The notes: generated by a model not told the origin, from the letters alone. 64,000 nt of DNA from Hoyosella rhizosphaerae (GCF_014643175.1 NZ_BMJH01000003.1:599129-663128); one strand, 5' to 3'; shown: positions 9,358 to 19,433, counted from the stretch's first letter. Made by a program: numbers and translations.

Positions 9358-10211
9358 CGGCGACCTTGATAGTTCTGACCACCGGCCCCTTCGCTACCAT
9401 CCAAGATGGTGGGCGCCCAGGCCACAGCGCGGATGGTGTGACCTGGTCTGGCGCAGCCGACCACGGAGCCTTCGCCGCTGCGAATCGGCTAGTGGGCAAC
9501 ACTGAGCGCGCGCCGTGTGTGGAGATCACCCTCGGTGGCTTCAAAGCGAAAGCAACTTCAACGATGTTGTGCGCCATCACCGGACCAACTGTCCCGGCGA
9601 CCATCAACGGCACCTCGCACCCAGCCAATCATTCGTTCGTCCTGAACACGGGCGATGTCCTCAGCATCGGCGCTCCCCCTGCCGGGTGCCGCAACTATTT
9701 GGCTGTGCGCGGTGGCTTCGTCGCAGAGCGGACGTTGGGAAGTTGCAGCACCGACACCCTGTCCGGACTGGGTCCACCCGTCGTGAAGTCCGGGGATCAT
9801 CTCTGCATCGGCCCCAGCGAAGGAACATTGTGGCCAGCGGCCACTTCTCTCCCCCACCGATGGCACCCACACCGCACCGCACCGTTGTTGGTCGCTGCAA
9901 GCCCCCGCACCACGTGGTTTACACCTGCTGCAATTAGGGCCCTAACCACTACGGCGTACACCGTGTCCACTGACTCAAACCGCGTCGGAGTACGCCTCAA
10001 TGGGCACAAGTTAACGCGCCAGCGAACTGACGAACTACCCAGCGAAGGGATGGTGCCCGGCGCAATACAAGTCCCACCCGACGGTCAACCAGTGGTGTTC
10101 CTCCGCGACCATCCAGTGACGGGCGGGTATCCGGTGATCGGCGTCGTCATCAATGTCGATGCAGTCGCCCAGCTTCGCCCCGGAGACGAAACCCACTTTC
10201 GGTGGAGTTAG
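9354..10211 (+). CDS. pxpC: 5-oxoprolinase subunit C
   Basis: A 285-residue KipA/allophanate-hydrolase-subunit-2-type (biotin-dependent carboxyltransferase-like) protein. It begins LIVLTTGPFATIQDGGRPGH and contains GCRNYLAVRGGF and the closing block GMVPGAIQVPPDGQPVVFLRDHPVTGGYPVIG, all family landmarks. The ATG at 9354 overlaps the pxpB stop and sits directly before this homology. The stop runs convergently into the small membrane gene at 10208 with a 4-bp overlap. Confidence 0.9.
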   Translation: MTATLIVLTTGPFATIQDGGRPGHSADGVTWSGAADHGAFAAANRLVGNTERAPCVEITLGGFKAKATSTMLCAITGPTVPATINGTSHPANHSFVLNTGDVLSIGAPPAGCRNYLAVRGGFVAERTLGSCSTDTLSGLGPPVVKSGDHLCIGPSEGTLWPAATSLPHRWHPHRTAPLLVAASPRTTWFTPAAIRALTTTAYTVSTDSNRVGVRLNGHKLTRQRTDELPSEGMVPGAIQVPPDGQPVVFLRDHPVTGGYPVIGVVINVDAVAQLRPGDETHFRWS

Positions 10212-10684
10212 CGCTGCACCACAGATTCGGCCAGCAATGTACGCAAGGTTTCGTGATCTTTCGCCCAGGCCTGGGTAACGGTGCCGCTACGGAGCACCAA
10301 CCCGATGCCGGTACGACGTTTGGGGACGGTTGGAAGATCCCCCAACGGCGGCGCGAGTAGCCACCGGTCTGCGACCTTATTTGAGACTGTCGTATCAGAT
10401 TCAGGTGGCAAGATTTCCGCTATCTCATCGACCTGCAGAGTTTTTGTGCCCTGGCGCAGTGTGTGGCCATCGAATGAGACACTCGCATACGTCCGTGCGG
10501 CATAAATTTGCCAGCAGAAAACAAGTCCGACGGCAGTTCCGGCAACACCCCACCCGAGCCAATGCACCGGGCCCCGCAATATCATTTCGCCGATGATGCC
10601 AATGCCACACATGATGGGAATGGCAAGGAGCGAATTCCATCGCGCTCCCGGCTCCTCAAATAGCACGTCACCGCTCGCAGTCAT
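10208..10684 (-). CDS. Conserved membrane protein, last of the haem cluster
   Basis: A 158-residue protein with two membrane segments near residues 20-65 and a C-terminal cytosolic part that looks like a small beta-rich domain (VSFDGHTLRQGTKTLQVDEIAEILPP, then RRTGIGLVLRSGTVTQAWAKD). ATG 10684 overlaps the stop of the preceding gene (ATGA). M. tuberculosis also has small membrane genes directly after hemB (Rv0513, Rv0514, from memory), so conserved position suggests a link with this operon. No function can be assigned. Confidence 0.75.
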   Translation of the reverse strand: MTASGDVLFEEPGARWNSLLAIPIMCGIGIIGEMILRGPVHWLGWGVAGTAVGLVFCWQIYAARTYASVSFDGHTLRQGTKTLQVDEIAEILPPESDTTVSNKVADRWLLAPPLGDLPTVPKRRTGIGLVLRSGTVTQAWAKDHETLRTLLAESVVQR

Positions 10685-11094
10685 GAAAACCAAGACTTTG
10701 CTGCGGGCCTGTATACGAGGATTGAGGCCGCTACGACGGGGGCTACCACTGCGATAGCGAAGAAACCGGCCCCGACGAGCCAGATTGACATGATTTGGAA
10801 GATCGACAATACGACTGAGAATGCGACTAGTGAACGGCGATAGCGTGCGTCACCACGCCGCATACGGCCAGCGAGGAAGGCAACAAAGACCGCCGACACA
10901 AGCGCGATTCCGCCGTACATGCGCATCAAGTCAACGAGCTGACCGGGGTTCTGGAAGTTCGGGTCCGCCGCCAAGATTGTGGCTTCGTCAACGAACAACC
11001 ATCCAAGTCCCATCAGGATGAGTACGACCGCAGCAGCAAACCATAACCAGTATGCCGCCGACACCACAGTCGGACGAAGCTCAGGCTGATTCAC
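10681..11094 (-). CDS. Small membrane protein in the haem cluster
   Basis: A 137-residue protein with four predicted membrane segments and no recognised catalytic motif. GTG 11094 is chosen because GGGGAGA precedes it at good spacing; it overlaps the end of the upstream gene by 14 bp, and its own stop overlaps the next start. The topology resembles the C-terminal half of the preceding gene's product, so the two could be divergent relatives. Function unknown. Confidence 0.65.
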   Translation of the reverse strand: MNQPELRPTVVSAAYWLWFAAAVVLILMGLGWLFVDEATILAADPNFQNPGQLVDLMRMYGGIALVSAVFVAFLAGRMRRGDARYRRSLVAFSVVLSIFQIMSIWLVGAGFFAIAVVAPVVAASILVYRPAAKSWFS

Positions 11095-11674
11095 GTCTCT
11101 TCTCCCCAGCAAAGTAACGGTTGGATTCTTCGCGGTGCATTGCAATAATCGCACCCACCGCAAGCACTGCCTGCACGAGACCTAGCGCTGAGTCCACAAA
11201 TGGCAGAACACCAGTCTGGCCACCGGCAAACAACGCGGGGATCGCAAACACGACAAGCACGATGCCCACCGCGGTCAGAACAACTCTCGCCCACGGACGC
11301 CCCGCGCGCATCGCGAATGCCGCCACCAACAACGCACCAAAGATCAGTACAAAAATGACCCCGACAGCCCCGATAGCGACAGTCGCCCACATGCGGGCCT
11401 GCTCTTCGGTGAGTGACAGGGAATCTTGCTGCTCCACTTGCTCGAGCAGAACCGCAGTCGAATCATCGAGGTTCTGCACCATAAGCAAGACTCGAACAGG
11501 AATTGTCGCAATCCCTAGCGCGAGGATGCCAAGCCATAGTTGAAATGCTGTGATGACATCGTGCGGAGGAGTACGCCGCGGACGCTTGCCGCTTGACTTC
11601 ACAAAGTCGTCGCGGTGCGCCTCATGTTGATGACTCGAGTGCTGGTGATTCGGGTGCTGCTCAGGTGAGTTCAT
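11081..11674 (-). CDS. Membrane protein with His-rich N-terminus
   Basis: A 197-residue protein. The first 25 residues are rich in His (NHQHSSHQHEAH), suggesting metal or haem contact on the cytosolic side. Four membrane segments follow, with an extracytoplasmic loop between the first two containing LEQVEQQDSLSLTEEQA. It begins 22 bp after hemB, in the same direction, so it is probably co-transcribed with haem synthesis genes. The His tail could be a metal sensor or buffer; that is inference from composition only. Confidence 0.7.
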   Translation of the reverse strand: MNSPEQHPNHQHSSHQHEAHRDDFVKSSGKRPRRTPPHDVITAFQLWLGILALGIATIPVRVLLMVQNLDDSTAVLLEQVEQQDSLSLTEEQARMWATVAIGAVGVIFVLIFGALLVAAFAMRAGRPWARVVLTAVGIVLVVFAIPALFAGGQTGVLPFVDSALGLVQAVLAVGAIIAMHREESNRYFAGEKRRESA

Positions 11675-11695
11675 GGGTACGAGTTAAAAATCCTG

Positions 11696-12676
11696 TCACG
11701 ATCGGAACATGGACGCGGCATACGTTGCCCAGTACGTGAGCACTATATCGGCACCGGCGCGTTTGATGCTTGTCAGCGATTCCACTATCGCACGGTCTAG
11801 ATCCACCCATCCTCGTTGCGCAGCTGCAGAGATCATCGCGTATTCGCCGGACACCTGATAGGCAGCGACCGGTACATCCGACTGTTCCGAGGTTTGCCGA
11901 ATGATGTCTAGGTACATCATCGCGGGTTTCACCATCACCATGTCAGCGCCTTCGGCGAGATCAAGCGCAACCTCGCGACTCGATTCTCTGGCGTTCGAGC
12001 AGTCTTGTTGATAGCTGGCCCGTGTCCCTTGCAGTGATGAGCCCACTGCTTCCCGAAATGGTCCGTACAGCGCCGATGAATACTTTGCGGAGTACGCGAG
12101 GATAGAAATATCGTGAAAATTCGCGCCGTCGAGAACGTCTCTGATGTAGCCGACCTGGCCGTCCATCATTCCGCTCGGCGCAACCACATGTGCTCCCGCT
12201 TCTGCTTGCGCGACAGCCAGTGTTCCGTAGTGCTTCAGCGTTGCGTCATTGTCGATGGTGCCGTCGTCCGCGAGCACGCCGCAGTGGCCATGGTCGGTAA
12301 ATTCGTCTAGGCAGGTGTCCGCCATCAGGACCGTGTCATCGCCAAGGTCTTCGCGTAGTACGCGCAATGCGCGGTTCAGGATGCCATCCGGATCTGCGCC
12401 CTGCGCACCGCATGCATCTTTGTCGCCATCCGCCGGCACACCAAAGATCATCAAGCCACCCACACCTGCGCGAACCGCTTCCTCCGCGGCGCTCCGAAGA
12501 GTGTCCATGGTGTGTTGCTGCACGCCGGGCATCGAACTAATGGGGTGCGGCTGGTCGAGTCCGTCGGCAACAAACATGGGCAGCACTAAATGGCGTGGCT
12601 GAACAACCGTTTCAGCCACCAACCGGCGTATCGCTGATGTTGTCCGCAATCGCCGCGGACGGTCCGCAGGAAACAT
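11696..12676 (-). CDS. hemB: Delta-aminolevulinic acid dehydratase
   Basis: A 326-residue porphobilinogen synthase that joins two 5-aminolevulinates. It shows the metal-site region VLMADTCLDEFTDHGHCG, the first catalytic lysine in AYSAKYSSALYGPFR and the Schiff-base lysine in MVMVKPAMMYLDIIR. In the metal-site region Cys is kept at one position, while Asp occupies others, a mixed pattern between zinc and magnesium forms. ATG 12676 is chosen because AAGGAAGG precedes it and homology starts there. Fourth enzyme gene of the operon, 46 bp after hemD. Confidence 0.95.
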   Translation of the reverse strand: MFPADRPRRLRTTSAIRRLVAETVVQPRHLVLPMFVADGLDQPHPISSMPGVQQHTMDTLRSAAEEAVRAGVGGLMIFGVPADGDKDACGAQGADPDGILNRALRVLREDLGDDTVLMADTCLDEFTDHGHCGVLADDGTIDNDATLKHYGTLAVAQAEAGAHVVAPSGMMDGQVGYIRDVLDGANFHDISILAYSAKYSSALYGPFREAVGSSLQGTRASYQQDCSNARESSREVALDLAEGADMVMVKPAMMYLDIIRQTSEQSDVPVAAYQVSGEYAMISAAAQRGWVDLDRAIVESLTSIKRAGADIVLTYWATYAASMFRS

Positions 12677-12722
12677 TGGCCTTCCTTGGCAGTCGTACCC
12701 GGCACAATACCTGCGTCGGGAG

Positions 12723-14297
12723 TCAGCGCCGAGCGCGTGACCTCTTTTTAGGTGGTGGCAGTAGACCTTCAGCCCGCAAGTACGAAGCATGTGCTGCTAG
12801 CGCGTCTACGAGCGAACCCACTTGCGCGACTTCTGGTTGTACGTCAACGCGCAGACCAAATTCCACCGCTGTCTCCGCGGTCTTTGGGCCGATGCAAGCC
12901 ACGATAGTGCGTTGGTGTGGCTTACCCGCGATACCGACTAGGTTCCGCACGGTCGACGACGAGGTGAAGAGAACGGCATCGAACCCACCGGTCTTGATCA
13001 TCTCGCGAATTTCGGCAGCGGGTGGTGCGGCACGTACGGTCCGGTATGCAGTGACGTCGTCGATTTCCCACCCACGCTCACGCAAGCCTTCAGCAAGTGT
13101 TTCGGTGGCAATGTCAGCGCGTGGCAGCAGGACGCGGTCTACCGGGTCAAGCACGTCGTCATGCGGCGGGAAGTCGGCCAGCAACCCCAAACTTGACTGC
13201 TCACCTGAAGGAACAAGTTCCGGAATGATGCCGAAGGCCCGTACCTTCTCTGCCGTCGCCTCGCCCACACACGCAATCTTCACGCCAGAGAACGCTCGGG
13301 CGTCGAGGCCGAACTCCTCGAACTTCTCCCACACAGCCTTCACTGCATTGGTAGAGGTGAAGACCACCCATTGGTAGCGTCCGTCCACAAGCCCCTTGAT
13401 GGCGCGTTCCATCTGTGCCGGGCTACGAGGAGGTTCAACCGAAATGGTGGGGACCTCAATGGGAATGGCGCCGTAGCTAACGAGGCGATCGCTCATCTCG
13501 CCAGCCTGATGCTTGGTGCGCGGCACAAGTACCGTCCAGCCGAACAGGTCTCGAGTTTCCCACCACGACATCTTGCTTCGCGACTGCACCACTTTGCCCA
13601 CTGTCACGATGAGCGCACCCTGCAAGTCTGACCCAGCGTTGTTAAGTGTCGCCAGCGTTGCCTCAATGGTGCGCTGCTTACACGTAGTTCCGCAGATGGT
13701 GACCGCAACTGGAGTTTGTGGAGCCAACCCGTGCTCAACGAGGGCGCTCGCAACCTCTGCTAGGTGGCTTGCCGTGGCGTGCAACACCAGTGGTCCCGGT
13801 GCTGACGCGAGAGCCGCCCAGTCGACGTTGCATCGAACATCCGCCTCTGTATGTCCCGCACCGAGCGGCATGCCCGCATACGCCGGAACAACCGCACCCG
13901 GCGCCAGACCCGGTACAACTTCGAAACTAACCTGAGTTCGAGCAACTGCGGTGATCTCAGCGAGCACAGAGTCAGTGGTCATCGGGTCACCCGAAACGAG
14001 CCGAACTACGTCGTGCCCTCGGCGGGCTTCCGCCACAAGGGTTTTAGCCACCTCGCCTGGGTCGCCAAGGGCTGGTTTGATCTCAGGTGTGAAGTCGGCG
14101 CCTTCATCGCGGCGGTCTTCAGACGACAGGCAAGTGCCTAGCAGTACGGTCACCGCATCACTCACGTCGGCGTCAACGAACGCGACCGTTGTCGTTTCCA
14201 AGACCTGTTTTGCACGCAATGTAAGCAGTGCAGGGTCACCAGGACCTGATCCAACGAAGAGGACCCGACCTGGTGTGCTCTTACGCGCTCGGCTCAT
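12723..14297 (-). CDS. hemD: Uroporphyrinogen-III methyltransferase/synthase fusion
   Basis: A 524-residue two-domain protein. Residues about 10-245 are a tetrapyrrole methylase-like domain (RVLFVGSGPGDPALLTLRAKQVL, VVRLVSGDP, PLVLHATASHLAEVA); residues about 260-510 are HemD, which closes the ring to uroporphyrinogen III. Mycobacteria carry the same arrangement (Rv0511). ATG 14297 follows GGAGA. The methylase part departs from typical SUMT sequence in places (for example VVPGLAPGAVVPAYAGMPLG is kept, while the N-terminal part is looser), so its activity in sirohaem or B12 synthesis should not be assumed. Confidence 0.9.
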   Translation of the reverse strand: MSRARKSTPGRVLFVGSGPGDPALLTLRAKQVLETTTVAFVDADVSDAVTVLLGTCLSSEDRRDEGADFTPEIKPALGDPGEVAKTLVAEARRGHDVVRLVSGDPMTTDSVLAEITAVARTQVSFEVVPGLAPGAVVPAYAGMPLGAGHTEADVRCNVDWAALASAPGPLVLHATASHLAEVASALVEHGLAPQTPVAVTICGTTCKQRTIEATLATLNNAGSDLQGALIVTVGKVVQSRSKMSWWETRDLFGWTVLVPRTKHQAGEMSDRLVSYGAIPIEVPTISVEPPRSPAQMERAIKGLVDGRYQWVVFTSTNAVKAVWEKFEEFGLDARAFSGVKIACVGEATAEKVRAFGIIPELVPSGEQSSLGLLADFPPHDDVLDPVDRVLLPRADIATETLAEGLRERGWEIDDVTAYRTVRAAPPAAEIREMIKTGGFDAVLFTSSSTVRNLVGIAGKPHQRTIVACIGPKTAETAVEFGLRVDVQPEVAQVGSLVDALAAHASYLRAEGLLPPPKKRSRARR

Positions 14298-14348
14298 TGG
14301 CGATTCTCCAGTCAATACGCAAAGTTGACGCGGGGCTAGCGGGGTGGA

Positions 14349-15320
14349 TCATTGCCTTGGCGGACTTAAGCCCGCACCCTGTGTCAGCGGCATGAGATCC
14401 CGTGCACCTAAGTCAAGCAGTTCACGGGCAAGTTCTTGGCCGATTTCCACGGCTTTGTTCAAAGCCCCAGTTCGGGATGCCCGAATGGTGTGGGACCCAT
14501 CAAGCGCGACAACGCACGCCCGAAGGAACAGTTCCATATGTACTTCACCCTGGTCATCGAGTGATTCTGCGACGACCGCAAGAGCTCCAACAGGTGCGGT
14601 ACATCCAGCTTCAAGTTCGGCGAGCAGTGTGCGCTCCGCTGCAACAACGGCGCGCGTATCACTATCATCCTGCCGAGCAACAAGAGCTACCAAATCGGTG
14701 TCCTCGACGCGGCACTCAATTGCGAGCGCACCTTGTGCTGGGGCTGGCAACATCTGCACCGGATCAAGTGATTCCGAGATTTCGGACAGCCGGCCAACCC
14801 GTGACAGACCTGCCCGGGCCAGCACTACTGCGTCGAGCTCACCAGAGGTGACACGACCAATTCGTGAGTCGATGTTCCCGCGCAGCGGGACGATGTCTAG
14901 CCCAAGCCCTAGGGCGCGCAGTTGTGACGCCCGCCGCGGCGCTGAGGTGCCCACCTTGGAGCCGGTGGGAAGTTCACCGAGCACCATGTTGTCGCGTGCA
15001 ATCAAGGCATCGCGGGGGTCCTCACGCGCGGGCACTCCGGCGATCACAAATCGCGGGTCCTGCGCTGTGGGCAAATCCTTATACGAGTGGACTGCAATAT
15101 CAACTTCGCCAGCTGCTAGTGCATCGCGAAGCGCAGCGGTAAAAACACCGACCCCGATGGTTTCCACTGGTGCCGCTGATGCATCACCAGCGGTGCGGAC
15201 GACAACAAGTTCAGCTGGGTGGCCCTCAGCGATAATGGCATCGCGTACCGTCCCAGCCTGGGTCAGAGCGAGAATGCTTCCACGAGTGCCAATACGGAGC
15301 GGTCGGTCCGGGTCAGGCAT
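14349..15320 (-). CDS. hemC: Porphobilinogen deaminase
   Basis: A 323-residue hydroxymethylbilane synthase. Landmarks are [15 protein letters not shown] at the start, [28 protein letters not shown], and [12 protein letters not shown] containing the Cys that carries the dipyrromethane cofactor. It assembles the linear tetrapyrrole used by HemD. The start overlaps the end of hemA by 8 bp, indicating a coupled operon. Confidence 0.95.
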   Translation of the reverse strand: MPDPDRPLRIGTRGSILALTQAGTVRDAIIAEGHPAELVVVRTAGDASAAPVETIGVGVFTAALRDALAAGEVDIAVHSYKDLPTAQDPRFVIAGVPAREDPRDALIARDNMVLGELPTGSKVGTSAPRRASQLRALGLGLDIVPLRGNIDSRIGRVTSGELDAVVLARAGLSRVGRLSEISESLDPVQMLPAPAQGALAIECRVEDTDLVALVARQDDSDTRAVVAAERTLLAELEAGCTAPVGALAVVAESLDDQGEVHMELFLRACVVALDGSHTIRASRTGALNKAVEIGQELARELLDLGARDLMPLTQGAGLSPPRQ

Positions 15321-16659
15321 CTGTTCTGCCCTTCAGACGCTCTGGCTGGGCTTCAAACGTCGTTGATAACAATGCTTCTGGCGCTCCCGTGCTTAGTTCG
15401 AACAATTCGCGAAGAGCTTCCGCGTAGTTACTACCGTCCGGCGAACTTGCGAGTTGCTTCACTCGCACTGTGGGAGCGTGCAGCAACTTATCCACTACCC
15501 GACGCACGGTGTTCGCTACTTCAGCTCGATCGCGGTCCTGCATTGCGGGCAGTTTCGATTCGAGCCGCATCAGTTCCGCTTCGACTACTTCTGCCGCTCG
15601 GCGCCGCAAGGCCGTCACGGTAGGAGTGACCTCAGCGAGACGCTGGCTTTCCAAGTAGGTAGCAATCTCGCCGACGACGATGCTGCGAGCTGCTGCGGCG
15701 TCCGCGGCTGCAGCGCCTGCACCTGGATCGCGCTGCAGAGTCTCCATGTCGAGAATGTGCACGCCAGGCAACTCAGCAACAGCGGTGTCGACGTCGCGTG
15801 GAAGTCCGAGGTCGCAGATCACCACATCGCGGTGCATGCGTTGTGACATGGCCTGGAGGACGTCACCAAGTTCAACGACCGCCCCGACTGCGCCCGTGCA
15901 TGTCACTACGACGTCAGCTGCACTGATGGCGTCGACAAGCCCATCGAGGTTGCTTGACGTGGCGGTAGCGCCATTCTCGCGTGCCGTACTTGCGAGGTTT
16001 TCGGCCTTGTCGAGCGTGCGGTTAGCCACATGAATTGATGTGACACCCGCACGAATGAGGTGTGCAACGGCAAGACCAGCCATGGCACCAGCGCCTACCA
16101 CTGTGGCGGTGCGTCCGACCAATCCGCCGTGGATCTGACTGGCATGATCAAGGGCGACTGATACGACTGAAGCCCCAGCGGAATCGATACCCGTTTCTGT
16201 GTGGACCCGTTTGCCGACGCGCAGCGCCTGCTGGGCAAGTTCGTGGAGGGTCCTGCCGACGGCCTGGTGTTCGTCAGCTTCCGCGTAGGCGCTTCTAATC
16301 TGCCCGAGGATTTGCTGCTCGCCAACCACGATGGAGTCAAGACCGCTTGCAACCGAAAAGAGGTGCTCAACGGCTGCTTCGCTGTAGTGCACATAGGCAT
16401 GGCGGGTCAGTTCATTCAGGTCGAGGCCTGAATGTTCAGAGACAAGCGCGGTGAGGTCTGCTAGGGCACCGTGGAAAGCGTCAACGACGGCGTAAATTTC
16501 GACCCTGTTGCATGTGGATACAAGCATTGCTTCCGACACATGCGGGGACATCATTATCTTGTCGAGCGCCTTGGGGCGATCCCCGTCGGGGAATGCCACC
16601 TTCTCCAGAATTGGCACGGGCGCACTTCGATGTGACACACCGAGCAGCAGCACACTCAC
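15313..16659 (-). CDS. hemA: Glutamyl-tRNA reductase
   Basis: A 448-residue enzyme that commits Glu-tRNA to 5-aminolevulinate in the C5 pathway. It starts [18 protein letters not shown] and has the catalytic Cys in [13 protein letters not shown], the [13 protein letters not shown] block, a Rossmann segment [15 protein letters not shown] and a C-terminal dimerisation helix region. GTG 16659 lies at the family's usual N-terminus. It is the first gene of the haem operon; the promoter is expected in the 266-bp gap upstream. Confidence 0.95.
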   Translation of the reverse strand: MSVLLLGVSHRSAPVPILEKVAFPDGDRPKALDKIMMSPHVSEAMLVSTCNRVEIYAVVDAFHGALADLTALVSEHSGLDLNELTRHAYVHYSEAAVEHLFSVASGLDSIVVGEQQILGQIRSAYAEADEHQAVGRTLHELAQQALRVGKRVHTETGIDSAGASVVSVALDHASQIHGGLVGRTATVVGAGAMAGLAVAHLIRAGVTSIHVANRTLDKAENLASTARENGATATSSNLDGLVDAISAADVVVTCTGAVGAVVELGDVLQAMSQRMHRDVVICDLGLPRDVDTAVAELPGVHILDMETLQRDPGAGAAAADAAAARSIVVGEIATYLESQRLAEVTPTVTALRRRAAEVVEAELMRLESKLPAMQDRDRAEVANTVRRVVDKLLHAPTVRVKQLASSPDGSNYAEALRELFELSTGAPEALLSTTFEAQPERLKGRTDA

Positions 16660-16925
16660 AGCAGCATCACCGTTCCGACTCCTCGACGCGACAATGGCCC
16701 ACGAACTCAGTTCGTTGGAGCGATTGTCGCGTGTTCGCTCCGAACTGACATAAACGCTGCCAGGGACTTACGATTTCCCTCACTTCGAAGGCTCCTTGCC
16801 AGCCAGTGGATGCACTGTTCACCACAGTAAACCCGAAGCACTCTTTATCTAACGGTAACGGGTGATCACGGCGACGTCCAAGTTCACTCCACTTCACTGA
16901 CCTGCCCAAATCGATAAGGTGAACC
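16660..16925. other. Upstream region of the haem operon
   Basis: This 266-bp gap precedes hemA on the minus strand and follows the glutaredoxin-like gene. It has no convincing coding sequence. A perfect 5-bp-arm inverted repeat ACTGT-TCACC-ACAGT lies at 16814-16828, about 155 bp before hemA, and could be an operator; it does not match the Rex site that controls haem genes in other actinobacteria. No riboswitch was recognised. Confidence 0.4.
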
Positions 16926-17210
16926 TCACATCGCCAGGTCGGCGCGCAATCGCTGCTCGTCGACTGATCCATAACTGTGTTCTACGCCATTCAGAAGAAC
17001 CACGGGTAGACGATCGCCAAATTCCTCCCGCAGCTCGGGATCTCGGAGCGCATGCTCATCGACATCAACCACATCGAGCTCAAATCCGAGCTCACCGCTC
17101 AGTTTCTCAAGATGTTCCCGCGCCACGACACAAACGGAACACCCGGCACGGCTCAACAATGTCACCGTAGCCTGATCACCAACATCACCTTGAAGAGAAG
17201 AATTATTCAC
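16926..17210 (-). CDS. Glutaredoxin-like protein
   Basis: A short thioredoxin-fold protein. The core begins VTLLSRAGCSVCVVAREHLEKL with a CxxC pair and continues to RLPVVLLNGVEHSYGSVDEQRLRADL, including the cis-Pro. M. tuberculosis Rv0508 lies at the same place before hemA. The start is unsure: GTG 17210 gives 94 residues, while a later GTG 15 codons inside is possible and the frame is open further upstream. It is divergent from the HAD gene. Likely a cytoplasmic redox protein of unknown partner. Confidence 0.75.
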   Translation of the reverse strand: MNNSSLQGDVGDQATVTLLSRAGCSVCVVAREHLEKLSGELGFELDVVDVDEHALRDPELREEFGDRLPVVLLNGVEHSYGSVDEQRLRADLAM

Positions 17211-17314
17211 AGCCGAGAGGATATGTTGGACAGCGACGTCCCACACCTCTATTGATGTGTACGTAGCCGTCGGGGCAGCTAGTGTAGGGACGAGATTCAA
17301 GCGGGAGGTAAAAC

Positions 17315-18268
17315 GTGCCGGACCGTACAAGGTTCTTCAGCACCAGCTCGGAGTGGATGCGCAGCCACTGGGAAGCGCACCGGCCTTTCGGCATGAGCGC
17401 TGCAGAAAAGCGCCTCAACATTGCAGGTGAAGCGAGCGCCGAAGCGGCCTACGCCCTCTACGAAGCGCAAGCCGAACAGCGCCCGACTGTCCCCCGTGAC
17501 CTCACCGCCGCAGCATTTTTTGACGTCGACAACACCATGGTGTCCGGCGCCTCATCAATCCACTTCGCGCGCGGGCTCGCAAGCCGCAACTACATTTCCG
17601 TCAAAGACATGGCCGCATTCGGCTGGCAACAAATCAAGTTCCGCATTACAGGAAAAGAGAACAGCCGCGACGTCGCAAGCGGCAAGGAGAAGGCGCTCGC
17701 CTTTATCGCAGGGCGCTCCACCGCTGAATTCACGCAGCTTGGCGAAGAAATCTATGACGAGCTCATCGCGGATAAGATCTGGCCGGGAACACGTGCTCTC
17801 GCCCAAATGCACCTCGACGCGGGGCAACAAGTGTGGCTTGTTACGGCCACCCCAGTGGAACTCGCTCAGGTGATCGCCAAGCGACTCGGGCTTACGGGTG
17901 CGCTAGGCACTGTCCTTGAAAGCGAAGACGGAAAGTTCACTGGCCGACTTGTCGGTGACTTGTTGCACGGCAGAGGAAAAGCACATGCCATCCGCGGACT
18001 CGCGGCGCGCGAAGGCCTAAATTTGCGACGTTGCACTGCCTACTCAGACAGCTTCAACGACATGCCCATGCTGACAGCGGTGGGTACTGCAGTTGCCATC
18101 AACCCAGACTCTGATCTACGTGCGGTGTCGAAAGACCGCAACTGGGAGATTCGTGACTTCCGAACAGGGCGCAAAGCAGCGAAGATTGGAATCCCCACAG
18201 CCCTCGCGTTGGGCGCCCTAGGCGGTACCGTCGCCGCGATTGCGAGTCGCCGCGACAAGTACCGGTGA
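17315..18268 (+). CDS. HAD-IB phosphatase, SerB1-like
   Basis: A 317-residue phosphoserine-phosphatase-like HAD hydrolase. Motif I is [11 protein letters not shown] near residue 66, the substrate segment is [20 protein letters not shown], and motif IV is [11 protein letters not shown] followed by AVAINPD. The last 25 residues form a hydrophobic stretch and a basic end ([21 protein letters not shown]), suggesting membrane contact. GTG 17315 follows GGAGGT. M. tuberculosis serB1 (Rv0505c) is at the same place. Substrate remains open; phosphoserine, a lysophospholipid head group or another phosphate is possible. Confidence 0.85.
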   Translation: MPDRTRFFSTSSEWMRSHWEAHRPFGMSAAEKRLNIAGEASAEAAYALYEAQAEQRPTVPRDLTAAAFFDVDNTMVSGASSIHFARGLASRNYISVKDMAAFGWQQIKFRITGKENSRDVASGKEKALAFIAGRSTAEFTQLGEEIYDELIADKIWPGTRALAQMHLDAGQQVWLVTATPVELAQVIAKRLGLTGALGTVLESEDGKFTGRLVGDLLHGRGKAHAIRGLAAREGLNLRRCTAYSDSFNDMPMLTAVGTAVAINPDSDLRAVSKDRNWEIRDFRTGRKAAKIGIPTALALGALGGTVAAIASRRDKYR

Positions 18269-18272
18269 CGGC

Positions 18273-18293
18273 CCAGGTCCGCTCAGACCTAGG
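18273..18293. terminator. Weak hairpin between convergent genes
   Basis: CCAGGTC and GACCTAG form a short stem around a 6-base loop in the 34-bp gap between the convergent HAD and acyltransferase genes. An A-run follows on the plus strand rather than a T-run, so termination of either gene here is only a possibility. Confidence 0.3.
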
Positions 18294-18302
18294 AAAAGCA
18301 TT

Positions 18303-19433
18303 TCAGCCTAGGAAGATGTTCCTCCGGTTGGCGAGGACTCGATACAGCGTTTGCTGAATGGTCTCACGCACCTGGTCTGTGAGATCAAAAACGACCATTG
18401 GGTCTTCGGCGCATGCTGGACCGAACTCGCTGGTGTCAATGGGCTCACCGAAAACGATGTGCCACTTTGTAGGCAACGGAATCATGCCCACAGGACCGAG
18501 AAGCGGGAACAGCGGCGTGATCGGAAAGTACGGAATACCGAGTAGTCGAGCCAAGGCTTTGAAGTCGCCGATCTTCGGATAGATTTCCTCAGAACCGACG
18601 ATCGAGCATGGAATGATCGGAGCGCCCGTGCGCAGCGCTGCGGAAACGAACCCACCACGCCCAAATCGCTGAAGCTTGTATCGATCGGAATAGGGCTTGC
18701 CAATGCCTTTGAACCCCTCGGGGAACACGGCTGTCAATTCACCCTTGCGGAGGAGCCTCTCAGCGTCGGGGTTACAGGCGAGTGTGTGACCCGCTTTGCG
18801 CGCCACAGTCGACACGACTGGCATATCGAAAACCAAGTCTGCAGCGAGCATCCGCATGGGCCGATGCCCTGGAGTGCGGTCATGCACGGCAACGGACGTC
18901 ATCAAACCATCAATCGGCACAACACCCGCGTGGTTAGCCACAATCAGGGCGGCGCCGTGCTCAGGCAGGTGTTCGATGCCGCTGACGTCAACACGGAACC
19001 ACTTGTCGAATAGTGGCCGTAGGAGCGGCAGCAAAACATTGTCGTTGAGGTGCTCGTCGTAACCGAACTCATCAATCTCGTAATCGCCGGTGACGCGCCT
19101 GCGCATAAACGCCGCAGTTTCTGCCACCTGGACCGCGATCTTGCTGCGAACACCGCCAAGGGGAAGCGGAATTGGGAGCGCAAACATGCCTTCGTCAGCC
19201 GGTGCAGGTTCTGCGCTGTCCGCGTCCGAGTTGTCTGCGGAGTCGTCGAAATGCTCAGCAGAGTAATCCGCGCCCGTGTACGAAGTTTCACCGTCTGGAG
19301 ATGGCTGAGAGTCATCGGAATCATCAGGGGTCGGCGGGTGGTGCTTGATCAGGTCATCGCCCACCCCCGTGGAGTCAGGCGCAGCTGACCGGCGACCCAT
19401 TCCGTCACCGTGCAGCGGAATCACTTTCGCCAT
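18303..19433 (-). CDS. PlsC-type acyltransferase
   Basis: A 376-residue lysophospholipid acyltransferase-family protein. After about 110 residues of Asp/Ser/Pro-rich, probably disordered sequence comes the catalytic block ALIVANHAGVVPIDGLM (His and Asp), then AVFPEGFKGIG and PIIPCSIVGSEEIYP. These are the four PlsC motifs in their mycobacterial form, as in Rv0502. ATG 19433 follows GGGAG; an upstream ATG would overlap the epimerase gene. It probably acylates a lysophospholipid at the membrane. It forms a pair with the epimerase gene, 20 bp away. Confidence 0.85.
   Translation of the reverse strand: MAKVIPLHGDGMGRRSAAPDSTGVGDDLIKHHPPTPDDSDDSQPSPDGETSYTGADYSAEHFDDSADNSDADSAEPAPADEGMFALPIPLPLGGVRSKIAVQVAETAAFMRRRVTGDYEIDEFGYDEHLNDNVLLPLLRPLFDKWFRVDVSGIEHLPEHGAALIVANHAGVVPIDGLMTSVAVHDRTPGHRPMRMLAADLVFDMPVVSTVARKAGHTLACNPDAERLLRKGELTAVFPEGFKGIGKPYSDRYKLQRFGRGGFVSAALRTGAPIIPCSIVGSEEIYPKIGDFKALARLLGIPYFPITPLFPLLGPVGMIPLPTKWHIVFGEPIDTSEFGPACAEDPMVVFDLTDQVRETIQQTLYRVLANRRNIFLG

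Noticed and set aside
16814..16828. Rex operator before hemA
   Set aside because: ACTGT-TCACC-ACAGT is an inverted repeat but does not match the TTGTGAA...TTCACAA pattern.
16667..16972. A 101-codon minus-strand frame in the gap before hemA
   Set aside because: It overlaps the end of the glutaredoxin-like gene and has no recognisable domain or ribosome-binding site.
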